Notes: generated by a model not told the origin, from the letters alone. A stretch of DNA of 64,000 nt from Trichoplusia ni (GCF_003590095.1 NC_039480.1:18019328-18083327); one strand, 5' to 3'; shown: positions 36,570 to 47,470, counted from the first letter of the stretch. A program made the numbers and translations.

Positions 36570-38625
36570 CAATGCAATTTACAAGTATAAAAACGGCTGT
36601 ACCGATTTTGATAGGATTTGAATGGATTTTTTTAATCTACTTTTTATCGGATAGCCTTGTTTTTATGTGTCTTCTTATTTACTCATACAATTATCTCTAC
36701 TTACCCTTTAAAGAATCAAGTCGTGATTATAACATGCAGTATCGAGTATGGTTGTTTCTGCACATGCTTTGTATGTGTTATAGTCGCCACATGAAATATA
36801 AGTGGGCTATGACGATAAAATGTTTATTTATACGCCTAATTGGTACTTTACTGCTATGCTAATTTAAGAATATTAGGAGGACTGTACATCGATGTCGGTA
36901 AGCACGCGGTGAAATTGTGATATGTCGTGTGAAATACAATTTGTTTTCGACTATTTTTACTGTTATTATGTTAAGCGTAATACATTATTTTGAACTCTTT
37001 TCAGTTGTGCAAAAATGGTTATTGTAAAAGATTGTCATGATATTAGTGGTTTCGGTTAAATTCATGTTTTGAATATAAGATGGTCTTGGTAATTTATTTG
37101 GGGTCACTTTAAAAATAATAGCACACTGTTAAAAAAGCCGCTTGAAACTTCGACACAGCTTCTACGAAACACTTCAAAACTTATTGAATAATCGAGAAAT
37201 TTTGATACAAATCATCACGTATCGATAAAAATAATCGAATAGAATCGGCAGTCGCCTTTAAACTGGAATCAGAGCTGCTTAACATTCCGTACGGTTCGTA
37301 AACCGTCAAATGAACGGAATACGTTATTGTTATAATTGGCTTGAGTCCAGTGACATGTCATTTGGGCATAGGAGACCAAAACTACACTGCGTGGTGATGA
37401 CTGCCATGTTCCAATGGTTTTGACAAGTAGCAAAACCAAAAGACTTAGTATTTACATTTTTTTTAAACGGTCCTTGTGCTTATAAACTTTTTAACGATTC
37501 TGTCGCGGGTTGTCTCGCAAACATTCAAATCACATGCAAAAAGACACCCATCACAGACATATTCAGCGAATTAATAATTTGAAATTCCAAGAAATATAAT
37601 TTCTATTATTTAATACATCACTCACAAAATTAATAGGGGCTAGCGAAAATATGCGTTAGTAATTTAAAGTTATCACAGAAATAGTTAATTGTTAATTTGT
37701 CTTAGTTAAGTTGATGTATGGAAAGTTGCTTAGATGTCGTTATTGCCTCTGTATACAATTTGTAGCGCAGTGTGTAGTTTGTGTGCTGATGAAAGTAGTT
37801 CAATTTTATGATGCCAAGGTCACTGATAAACCAACACAGCGTTGGAACTCAGCTCTGTAAGAATATTGCCAATGCTGGCCACACGAATACTTTTACGTAC
37901 AAAATGATATTTTTAATTTTATTTTTTGCGCTATTAACTTTTACTTCTTATAGTATCTAATTTTTGATGCTTATAATACTTACCTAATTTAATTAAATAG
38001 ATCTTGATTTTATTATGAATCTTGCTTGATCCGGGACAGCAGAAAATTATAATTCTCGAGCGCCTAAAGGATAAGTGAATTTCAATCTGCGAGTAGAAAA
38101 AAATAACTGACATTTTTAAACCAAAATTTTAACAAATAATTTATTTTTACAGGTAAATATCTGCCTCTCCTGTAAAGGCTGCACACATACATGACAAGTA
38201 AGTAAAACTAATTAGTTAACCTCATGCCTAGATTGCCTAGAATTACTAGAAAATATATCACCGATTCCCTTAAGAGATTTATTGTCTGAAATCTAAACTT
38301 ATAGCGTATTCATTTATCATTGCCTGTGTTAATTAAGTCAGGGCCAAGGAATTTGGGGTTTGGTTTAAACTCCTCGTTATTACTGGGTGACCTTAATTTA
38401 GGTAATGAAAAGGTATTTACTAAATATTGGGTTTGAAGTTGTGATTATTCAAAGGGTCTAAGAGATGTAACTTTTAAAGAAGTTGAAAGTACTAGCCGAA
38501 TTATATGATACTTCTAAAATTATTGTCGAAATAAGGATTTTCTCAGTCTCTAAATTTTAAATTAAATTACAACAGAAGTATTAATAATTTAGAGATAGCT
38601 AGAGAGAACTGTAAATTGCATTATC
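36570..38625. other. AT-rich intronic stretch, no gene seen
   Basis: A degraded Helitron fragment is possible near 36585-36640 (AAAACGGCTGTACCGATTTT). No exon was identified. Confidence 0.35.
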
Positions 38626-38631
38626 ATTGGG

Positions 38632-38757
38632 TTTGAAGCTACCCTGAAAATTTCAGCCAGCTAGCTTATTGGGAAGTGCCTAAAAATTGAGTTGCGAAAA
38701 CCCAACCGGAACGACCAACAAACAAAAAAGAAAGTGAGTTTATAAAAACGTGCGAAA
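38632..38757 (+). repeat. Dispersed repeat family E
   Basis: GTTTGAAGCTACCCTGAAAA, CAGCTAGCTTATTGGGAAG and GAGTTGCGAAAACCCAACCG. It lies about 175 bases downstream (minus-strand sense) of the donor at 38931. Confidence 0.55.
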
Positions 38758-38931
38758 ATCTACATTTCTACTTCTATATTGATCTTACATAAAATAAATC
38801 ATATCTAGAAGACAATCTAAAACTATTTCATAATCTCATCAGAAAACAACAAGAAACAAGAACTCCGTCAATAAAACACAAAAATGTTATTAAGAGACTA
38901 TAAAATGTCGAGATTAGAAGCCAGTACTTAC

Positions 38932-39042
38932 GTCGGCCATAAACGTGAGATGAGTTATATCAGCATCAACAGCATCACAAGTAGTTCGCGGTAGATTACT
39001 CGGTACAATTGCCTTTGTAGCCGAGCCAAGGGATCCGTCACA
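38932..39042 (-). CDS. Start exon of the membrane microprotein, mostly 5' UTR
   Basis: The minus strand has a near-ideal donor, GCCGAC|GTAAGTAC, with the exon ending at 38932. Immediately before it is ATG GCC GAC (38940-38932), giving M-A-D in phase 0, which matches the phase-0 acceptor at 4161. The same frame is open upstream for 34 codons to an in-frame TAG at 39045-39043, with no other ATG. Only about a quarter of those 34 codons end in G or C, against four fifths in the terminal exon, so the upstream part looks like 5' UTR. If it is coding, the exon would start after TAG at 39042, but the pyrimidine tract there is poor. The true 5' end of the exon is unknown and may extend beyond 39042. 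Confidence 0.55.
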
Positions 39043-39368
39043 CTAGTTATCGCCTTTCTTAGTAAATTGTATAACTGTGTACAAAGACAGGTTAGGCTAT
39101 TTAACGAGGTTTGATGAAGCTCGCTCAGGTATTTGATATACGGAGAAAACAACTTTCTCTTGGATTTGTAACGAAGTTAATATATTTCTCCGAATGCTAA
39201 CAATGATTGGCTTGTTTCAAAGTATTGAACTGATATGTCATTGGAAAACACATTTCTTTTTTTTGGTGATTCGATGAGATATTGTCTAAAGTCTTTCAAG
39301 ACATTAGGGCCTATATTGCCATCCTTCGGCCAAAACGCCGGAGTCGTTGCACGGCGGTTCAAGTTTAG

Positions 39369-39423
39369 TCAGCAAGAGTATCACACTACCCAGATAAGGT
39401 GGGTAGTGTGATACTCTTGCTGA
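39369..39423. repeat. Perfect 24-bp hairpin with 7-nt loop
   Basis: Left arm 39369-39392 (starts TCAGCAAGAGTATC) is exactly complementary to 39400-39423, with loop GATAAGG. It lies about 330 bases upstream of the microprotein start exon on the minus strand and could fall in its 5' UTR or promoter. Confidence 0.9.
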
Positions 39424-39511
39424 TTCCCTCGCCTAACCACAAAAATGGGCTTGTAGATGAGGTATATAACGCTTATTCTAAATTCGAGTATTTTTTTGTA
39501 GATGTTACTTG

Positions 39512-39568
39512 CATGTTTTTGTAACCCCCTGCGACACATGAGGGTTGAATTCCTTAATGCGGGAGCCA
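39512..39568 (+). repeat. SINE type S3, 3' fragment
   Basis: CCCCTGCGACACATGAGGG, TTGAATTCCTTAATGCGGGA match the distal part of S3 (compare 14571). Head and core are missing. Confidence 0.55.
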
Positions 39569-40016
39569 CTGTCAATAACACAGTAAACTGAAAAGTCAAA
39601 GACACGTCACTTGTCATAAATAAATGACATTCCGACATACATATACGTTTTCGAATCCGTTTCCTATTTTGATTGATGTAATAACTTCAACGCCAAAAAG
39701 ACAAGCCGTTTAAGAGATTCATTTCCTTTCTCTCATACAAGTTTTAATCAGCTGATGGCAATCACTTTATAATATTAGAAGTGTAAAAGTATTTGAATCT
39801 GTTTGTATTCATGTGTCAATTTGTGGCCTCTGCACGCCGAAACGGCTGGAACGATTTCCATAAAATTTAGTATTGATCTAGATGAAAATTACGATTAAGT
39901 TAAAGGCTCCATTATTAAAAGAGGAAAATGTTTATTTAGCTATAACTGACACCGAGCTTTATATAACTTTGTGTTATATGTAATTTAATAGTAGCTTTCG
40001 TGAGGATGATTCATTC

Positions 40017-40141
40017 TTAAATAATACAACGGTACGATTTGCGACATCTCGGTCGCGTCAGCTCATGATTAAGGATCCTGGTTGCGTCCGAAATCCGGAA
40101 CCCGGATAAATACGCGTGAGTAAACCGTTGTATCATTTAAG
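40017..40141 (+). repeat. Family A element with terminal inverted repeats
   Basis: CTTAAATAATACAACGGT at 40017-40034 is inverted at 40124-40141 with one mismatch. Inside are GCTCATGATTAAGGATCC and CCCGGATAAATACGCGTGAG. At 125 bp it is the most compact copy with both termini. Confidence 0.65.
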
Positions 40142-40350
40142 TATAGTACCTACCTACTTATTTAGTATCCCATTTTAACATAGGAGCTATATTCATGGAG
40201 AGGGCTCTGCTCGAACATTGTATGGACTAAATTAATAGCCTTATAAATGACTGTCCCTGTCATTAGAATGTCTATTTAAATTAAACTGGCCATTACCTAG
40301 TCAAGCCTTTCGTTTTTGTTTAAGGTATAGTCAATATAGTAAGTTGTTCA

Positions 40351-40593
40351 TCCCTACTAATATTATAAATGCGAAAGTAACTCTGTCTGTCTGTTACGCT
40401 TTCACGTCTAAACCACTGAACTGATTTTAATGAAATTTGGTACAGAGATAGAGTTGACCTTGAGAAAGAACATAGGATCGTATAGTTATATATACGATAT
40501 GAACATAGTTTTTATCCCGGACTTTTGAAGAGTTCTCTTGGAAACGCGATGTAACCGACATCGACGCGGGCGAAGCCGCGAGCGAAAAGCTAG
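40351..40593 (+). mobile_element. Non-autonomous Helitron, 243 bp
   Basis: Begins TCCCTACTAATATTATAAAT after A and ends CTAG before T. A hairpin GCGG-gcgaag-CCGC (40566-40579) lies 10 bases before the final CTAG, the textbook Helitron 3' end. It differs in body from the 44974 group. Confidence 0.8.
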
Positions 40594-40984
40594 TATATTA
40601 TATCCAAAAAATACTACTTTAATTTTTTACAAGTACCATTATAAATAAAGAAAGCAGAAATACGCGAATAGTCGTAATATTAACAGCTAGTGAACCAAAG
40701 TGTAGCAAATAGGTGAGAATTATTGTGCAGTATATTTAGCCTACGTTACGTAACCAGCAAGCGGTCAGGTAGCGGATCGGGTGTTGTATTTTGTAATGTA
40801 AATTACATGTTTCTAATGGAGCAAGTTTGTATTTACCTTGATAAAACTAGATATTATTTTGAATAAATAATTGAAAACTGGTCGGTGAGAAAGAGTAATT
40901 AGCCGTCCACGGTCACCAAGGAAATCGGATATGTTTATGTCCAATACAATTGAAGCCTTATAAATAAATTTCCTTTTTAGCCGA

Positions 40985-41213
40985 AAGGTAAAATCAAAAT
41001 CCTATGACTGAGGCTCCGCTGTCTGTCCGTCTGTCCTCTCTCGGTCTCATAAACTGTGATACCGCTCGCTTTTTAATAAAAGTTCAAATAATAAATATTT
41101 TTTGGGTTACCAATTTTTTTGTAAAGTTTTTTAATAATGACAGAGTTCCGTATGAAAATTCTTTGCAATAAAATACTGAGGATATTGCGACTCTAACTCT
41201 CACCCGACCAGTT
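40985..41213 (-). repeat. Dispersed repeat family C
   Basis: ACTGAGGCTCCGCTGTCTGT, ACAGAGTTCCGTATG and GCGACTCTAACTCTCACCCG follow the reverse order of the 7433 copy. Confidence 0.6.
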
Positions 41214-41491
41214 ATTTCCGTTAAGGGAGGGTAGTCTACAAACAAGTTACAAAATAAAATCATGAAACACGTGGAAATATAAGTAAACTTCTAAATCAAC
41301 GTAAACGAACAAACATGTGTGATCTTCCCGGGGGGCCTTTAGATCCTGGTATTTCCGATTTTATTTTCATCTGTAATTCTGGACTACAATTTCATTTTGC
41401 TGTAGTTCTAGAAATGTTTACACGTGCCAATAATTAAAGCTTGATTACGGCATTATTATAAACACTTAATTGATTTTTCACAGTTTATATT

Positions 41492-41762
41492 CAGTGCTGT
41501 ATTATCCATAAGGCTCTTTAGGCCCGTACCACAGTAGGGGCCCACTATGAGTAGGGTCCAGCACTCCCGATAAAATAAAAAGAAAAAAATATTGAGTAAT
41601 TATTGACACTATAAGAGTGACAGAGCCTGTCTTAATAACTGTGCCCAAGGAAGGCATCTCAAAAAAAGCTCGATTAATTTTACACTGAATGAAAATAATT
41701 TGGACCAAGGGGAGCTCTACTCCTTTGTTGACCCGAGGCCTCTGGGCCCCGATCAGGCCCTG
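41492..41762. mobile_element. hAT-like non-autonomous element, 271 bp
   Basis: The element starts CAGTGCTGTATT and ends AGGCCCTG, so both ends read CAG inward, with imperfect inverted similarity (CAGTGCTG and CAGGGCCTGA). TTTATATT is duplicated exactly at 41484-41491 and 41763-41770; an 8-bp duplication is the hAT hallmark. GGGCCC-rich subterminal blocks occur at both ends. There is no transposase frame. Confidence 0.75.
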
Positions 41763-42204
41763 TTTATATTAACTACTGTATTTATAGACAAATGTTTCGA
41801 ACTTGTCGCTTTAAAGGTCACTGATAATCCATATTGGAGTATAAGGTACAAAGGTAAACGAGTTAACTGTAATTAGTTGTGAATATTGGTATTTAACCTT
41901 CCGTTTACATGCTCCGCGAAACGGGAAGTCGGCTTACAGGCCAGATAGGATCAGAGGGGATTTGAGACTTAACTGAAAAAAAAAATAGTGCTGGACAAAA
42001 TTTTTGCTTCATTTTCAAATAGAGTATAATCCTCATATACTTGTAATCAGACCACGAACGGTTATAAATTCTACGTGTCTTTTCAGTATGTTCTGAAAGT
42101 AAGCACAGTGCATAAAATTTCCTACCGGTTGGCAAAAATAAAATGCATTAAAATTGAACGTTTGGTAAATCTAAAATCTTATTCTAGAAATCTATGTCAG
42201 TATA

Positions 42205-42531
42205 ATGATGGAACACGTTCTAAGTTGGATCAAACATTTGCGGCCGATACAAAAGTTTGCCATAGTGCAGATTGGACCCGAAGCACGTAACGTTGGCATA
42301 TTGCTTCCAATGTTCGGCCATCCGTGCAGTGAAATCATGACTCCGAGTATTTTCCCCGGCTCTCTTTTGTTTTATTCTATTGCCGGAGAGCCGAAAATTG
42401 GCATGTGTGAAACGGAGGTAAAGTTGTTGAAGCCTTTGTCAATTAAATACTCAATTGAGGTCAATGACAGAAGCTGGAACTCGAATATAGTCAAGGGAAA
42501 AGTTCGGAATGTTTCGATGTCACAAAAATAG
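42205..42531 (+). other. Orphan open frame of 108 codons, unassigned
   Basis: An ATG-to-stop frame in a patch richer in GC than its surroundings. It has no recognised domain. A CGGCTCTC/GAGAGCCG inverted pair sits inside. I see no promoter or splice context. It could be a chance frame in a GC-richer patch or a remnant of a transposon. Confidence 0.2.
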
Positions 42532-42758
42532 AGTTATTTTTTAATTAGTTAAAAAAAATGAAATAGTACGATTAATTATTATATAATATGGTATTTTACT
42601 TGATATAAATGTGTTTAAAGCCCAATAACAAAATTAAACTACACATAACACCGCAAAGTATAATCACTTTTTCCTTACGAAAGACACTAACTAAAACAAA
42701 GTTTCATTCTTTCAAATGTTTTTGTAATAACTTTTGAGAATTTAAGTATGAATCATTA

Positions 42759-42946
42759 CTTAAATAATACAATGGTTTAATTATGCCTTTAATTTATTTA
42801 TTGCGATAGCCCAACTCCTTAGTTTTGAGTCCGTGCGGAGTCCTTAATCATAGCAACCTCGCCCCGCTTCTGCTTATGATTCAGGTCTCCTATTGGGTCC
42901 AAAACTTGTCAATCCCGATAAATACGTGTGCGTAAACCGTTCTATC
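42759..42946 (+). repeat. Family A element, longer copy
   Basis: Starts ACTTAAATAATACAATGGTT and ends near GTAAACCGTTCTATC. It contains two hammerhead-like arms: GAGTCCTTAATCATAGC (reversed) at about 42838 and GCTTATGATTCAGGTCTC near 42870, followed by TCAATCCCGATAAATACG. Confidence 0.55.
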
Positions 42947-43377
42947 ACCGGTATATCTAAAAATAACTCAATATTTACATAGTATACCACCACGTGTTGG
43001 TTCCTAAACTTTCTTTAATTTAAATTTAATTTTGATTACAATAGAGCGTAGTATAAGTTACTAATTGTGTTACGACTATCATAAACTTTCTCAATTTAGC
43101 TTCAAGTTTAGTTATTTGTGTAATAGGTGGGATCCGTAATTTCAGGGCTGTCAATCATGCTTTAATTTGTTTCTTGGTGCTTGTGGGTTGATGTTATCTT
43201 TATTAATGGTTATTTCAAATTTGTTTAGCAGTAATACGGACAAAAGACAGCGGTTGTTAACATCGTTAGATAAGAACTTTAGTTGTGAGATTGGATTTTG
43301 TAGTGTTAGTAGGTTTTGATGTAGAAGACAGTAGACTATTAATTTATTTCTTTAATAATGGTTTACTCCTGCGTATT

Positions 43378-43455
43378 ATTAGGGATAGCTCGACTATTTT
43401 CGGACCCAACTGGAATCAATCAGTTACGACTCGCGATCCCTCCGCAGGTTCCAAA
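43378..43455 (-). repeat. Family A fragment
   Basis: CTCGACTATTTTCGGACCCA followed by ACTGGAATC is the reversed stem II/GAAA segment of family A. Termini are lost. Confidence 0.45.
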
Positions 43456-43902
43456 ACTAATAAGTAGTCGTAAAAAATATATTCTTATAACGTAGACTAT
43501 TTCTTTCTCTTGCGTGTCGAAGTATTTTATGAAAACGATTGTATTACATTCATAAAAGTTGTTCAGTGACGGTTCATTACCGACGTGTCTCTAAAATGAT
43601 TAACAATATTCTGTTTGAAATACTTAAATAAAATTAATGGACTATCAATTATAATTATCTTTCTAGTATTATTGTCTTTCTATTCATCTACGGAGGTTTA
43701 AAGGTAGCCATATTTTTGTATTTATCGTCTACCTGAAGGTCATTTACCCCTGGCCAGTAAAACACAAGTCGCAAGTGAAACATGTGTGCCATGCGAGGCA
43801 AGAAAAAGGCATAAAAATGTCGTAACTGCTGGAAACCTTTTGTCGTAATATGTAGAAATGGATATTAACGCCTTTTTTCTGAGTGATTAAGCAGATGTGT
43901 AT

Positions 43903-44083
43903 GACACTAATATTATAAAAGGGAAAGTATGTGAGATTGTTTGTGTGTTTGTTTGTTAACCCTCACGCCCATACATCTGGATAGGCATACATAGGATACT
44001 TTTATCCTTCTTCGTTAAAGAACAGTAAAGTTTTTACTGCTATAACCGACATCGAGGCCGGCGAAGCCACGGGCAATAGCTAG
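43903..44083 (+). mobile_element. Degraded Helitron
   Basis: ACTAATATTATAAAAGGGAA near the start; the end GCCGGCGAAGCCACGGGC and AATAGCTAG before T is typical. The first bases no longer read TC. Confidence 0.6.
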
Positions 44084-44353
44084 TTACATTAAACACTAAA
44101 TATTATATAAATAAAGCGAATTTATCTCGGTCTTCTCATTATTAACTACTTAACTCTTCAACTCTACGATAAAATAAATCTGACTTAATTATTCATAAGA
44201 AAGGATCTTGTCATGCAATATTTTGACGCGGTATAGTACAGGAATCATATAAAATAAAACTAGTGTATAGCTTGTGTGTGGAAGGTAAACAAGTATTTGA
44301 GTTTAAAAGTTTATTAAATTCCACTAAAACTATTATTACACAATTTTTTTCAC

Positions 44354-44540
44354 AGAGCACGTCGTTCGTTCGACAGTTTGAAAACGAGAGAGAGAGGGGC
44401 TCGGGCGCGGGGTGATGCGTCCTGTGCGTCGCGTCGGCGCCGAGCGCTGTGATTGGTCAATGCGCGCGGGACGCGTAAGCGGCTATTCAAATATCGCTTA
44501 CGTGTTCCGCGGCGGGAATTTTAAAATTAGGGATGCGCGC
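44354..44540. promoter_or_regulatory. CpG-rich promoter-like block with CCAAT box
   Basis: The most CpG-rich part of the window: GGCTCGGGCGCGGGGTGATG, then CGTCGCGTCGGCGCCGAGCG. TGATTGGTCA (CCAAT on minus) is at about 44449-44458. Just beyond, ACGCGTAAGCG and CGCTTACGTGT form an 11-bp inverted pair (one mismatch) across 44471-44505, followed by TTCCGCGGCGGGAA. Direction is not decided. On the minus strand it would lie about 5.4 kb upstream of the microprotein start exon, so it is a candidate promoter for that gene. Confidence 0.45.
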
Positions 44541-44751
44541 TACAAGTGTAAAATAAAATACCCACCAACTGCGCATCTGCTCTGCCCACTATCCATTAAT
44601 TCAAGCGCAACGGCTCCTACTGCTAATTTCCCCAGAACACACTCTTAGAAGCCATAATAATTTATGAACGGACGATAAGGAATCTCACGATAAAAGTCCA
44701 TAGAAAATGTTTAAAAGAACTCATTCCTTCTTCTTTTTCTTTTAAAAAAGA

Positions 44752-44847
44752 ACGACTCCCGCATTATGGAATCTCACAAATATTCAAGCCACATGCACAA
44801 AGACATTCAGACTCAGGACAAGCATTTGTGCATCACACAAACTATAG
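44752..44847 (-). repeat. SINE type S3, truncated
   Basis: ACGACTCCCGCATTATGGAA, CATTCAGACTCAGGACAAGC and TTGTGCATCACACAAA follow the S3 tail-to-core order on the minus strand. The tRNA-like head is missing. Confidence 0.55.
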
Positions 44848-44973
44848 CCATGTCAACTTGGATTTTTACCCGTCGCTCATTCCCACATGCGCTTATAGAG
44901 GATAGAGGACTTTTCTTCCAGAGACACTCTCTTTACCCTTCTAACATTACGAATCCATAAAATTTTATGTTAA

Positions 44974-45234
44974 TCTATACTAATATATAAAGCTGAAGAG
45001 TTTGTTTGTTTGTTTGTTTGAACGCGCTAATCTAAGGATCTACTGGTCCAAATTGAAAAAATATTTTTGTGTTGAATAGATTATCCATCGAGGAAGGCTT
45101 TAGGCTATAAACCATCACGCTGCCACTAATAGGAGCGAAGATACAATGGAAAATGTGAATAAAACCGGGCAGGTATACCTAAATCATAACTTATATCTTC
45201 TACCCACGGGGACGAAGTCGCGGGCAACAGCTAG
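44974..45234 (+). mobile_element. Non-autonomous Helitron, 261 bp
   Basis: A|TCTATACTAATATATAAAG at the start and GCGGGCAACAGCTAG|T at the end. Four TTTG units follow GAAGAG. A CCCAC...GCGGG pairing precedes the end. It is the best-preserved member of this group. Confidence 0.8.
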
Positions 45235-45249
45235 TCTTCATATAAAACA

Positions 45250-46880
45250 GTACCTGAAGCCTTTGTCTGGTTAGTAATAAATGGTTTAAGTCTATTGTCA
45301 CAGTTGTAGGTATCTTAGAGAAATAAAGAATACCGCAGCAGACGCTTAAGTGGTAGGGCGACAAGTTTATACAAATTGTGTTACAATGCTCAGAAAATAT
45401 GATAATAGTTAAAGAGATTTATTGAACGCGTTCCTGTGAAAGTAGGACATATTTTTAATGCCGTTTTTCGGCGTAAAATATATAACTTTGCAACTAAACC
45501 TATAGTTTCTCTACCATTTTTTATAAGGCTTTATTTCAAATAGTACGTGGGGTATATTTAAACACACATTCACATTTTACTTCAGAATTATTTACTTCTG
45601 CAGTCGCTAATTGTGAAAGGAAGCGCTCGAAAATGTGAAAATGGCAAATCGTAGTCACGTGACATATCGGCACGAAAAATCATTTTCGAATAATTGAATA
45701 ATTATAGAATAATAAAATATAGAATAATTGACTGTCGAAATATAACTTAAAGTTGAACTTGGCTTGTCCCACTGCCGTGCCGCTTAATACAATTCTATTT
45801 AATTTCAGTTACAATAGACGACAATAGAGCCTTTGCAGACATAGGACATCAAAGGGCTTAATTCTCTCATTTATTTTAATTGAATCTTAGCATTTTCTTT
45901 TGTTCTAAGCTGATATATTGTTTTCATTCTGTCTGTTCAGTTGAAAAGAAATGAGTTTGTTTTGTTATTTCTTTGTCAGTTTTGCCCTTATTCGAGAGAG
46001 CCTACAGAATCTGTACCTCGCTCATACTTAATTATAATAAACTAATATAGCATAATGCCAGAACATCTGTATCCAACCAAAAAGTCGTAGAAGTAACTAA
46101 CAGAGTAACAGTTCCCAAGACGGTCCTTAAAAACATGTTAACACTTTCAAGCAAATGTGCACCTAATGTTATATTTGACACGGTTGATTGTCGCTTGTTG
46201 TCTTTGTTGCGTCTTATGATGTTTTAAGTATTGTGGTCTGGAGAAGATTTACTTCAAATATGATTACCGCGCCAAAGCGTTGTTTAATCTGTGAGAGAAG
46301 TCTGGAGCGAGTTACATTGACACACTTGTCGGGAAAATGTGTGTATGTGTGCTATGTGTGTAAGTATGTGTGGGTAAAATGGGGTAATTTGGTAAAAATA
46401 TGCCTTTTCAAGACAATGTTTATATTTCTTGAGTAAAGAATAGAGATTTATCTTGCTAAGATATTAAACGCTCAAATTTTTTCATTTAATCTACGGGCAT
46501 TTCGACTTTGAAAAACGAATACTATATATTTTAGGTAAGAAATTATAAGGGCGTGTGTTACAAACGCTTGACTCAATTTATTGATACCGTGGCTATTCAA
46601 TAAAATAAACTGTTATTAAAAAAAGTTGCGTTGTAACTAACCAACAATTTATCTAAAAGATGTTCTTTAACTGATTTATCTCATTATTATATCTTCAAAC
46701 ACGGCTTGCTATAACTAAAACAATGGAAGCAAATATTCAACTAATTTCATTGTCATTTAAAAGAAAATCTAAATCCATTTAGTATCAGCCAAGATACACC
46801 TGGCGAAACCTGAAAAAAGCCTTTTACTTTACTTGACACAATCACATTAAAATAATTCTTTATACGCTTACAATGATACC
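45250..46880. other. AT-rich stretch, no gene seen
   Basis: It holds the second GTCACGTGAC palindrome (listed separately) and a TG-rich run near 46338-46375. No exon was found. Confidence 0.35.
45654..45663. promoter_or_regulatory. Second perfect GTCACGTGAC palindrome
   Basis: Identical to the site at 15980-15989. It lies 1.1 kb from the CpG-rich block. Confidence 0.35.
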
Positions 46881-46889
46881 ATCGGCACA

Positions 46890-47017
46890 GCTACCATGAA
46901 CTTCTTAACAAAACTCCTGTCGCTGTAAAAGCGAGATGCAGCTATACACAGCGTAGCGCGCTCTCTCTCACACAATGACAACAGTCCTACTACAAGAGCT
47001 CATAGTACAAGCCCTGA
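46890..47017. repeat. Dispersed repeat family B, best copy
   Basis: GCTACCATGAACTTCTTAAC, AAAAGCGAGATGCAGCTATA, AGCGTAGCGCGCTCTC, then CTCATAGTACAAGCCCTGAT. It defines the family order. Confidence 0.5.
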
Positions 47018-47389
47018 TATAATTTATCATAAAACCTTTTTCCTTTCTCGAGGCTAAGGTTTTCAGTAACAATTTACTTTCTTATTAAACTTGACTTTGC
47101 TTTTCAGTCGGGTTTAATTTCGATTCGGTTCTGAAATTAGTTAGAACATTGATTTCGGTTCAAACTTTACTGATAAAAAATTAATTCGCTCTGTGAATGA
47201 TAGCTGTCACGGATATCAGACAAAATGGACGGGATTTATTTATTGAAATGTACTTTAGACCGTTCAGAGTAATTTTGATGAAAATTGACGTTTCTTAAGA
47301 TTTGGGTTAGTAGATTTGAGCATTTCGTAGCATGGACATTATAATTAAATTTTGATAAGATTTACTTCCAAATTTCAGCTTATGGTATA

Positions 47390-47470
47390 GTAAAACTGGT
47401 CAAGTGCGAGTTTGACTGAGGTTGAAACTGAGGTTTCTATACAAAATGGCTAAATAAAACAAGGATTGCA
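47390..47470 (+). repeat. Dispersed repeat family C, 5' part only
   Basis: AACTGGTCAAGTGCGAGTTT is the canonical start. The copy ends in ordinary AT-rich DNA. Confidence 0.5.

Noticed and set aside
43745..43850. Minus-strand cysteine-rich frame before CAGG|GGTAAATG
   Set aside because: The donor is weak, the phase does not match the 39-kb exon, and there is no supporting second exon.
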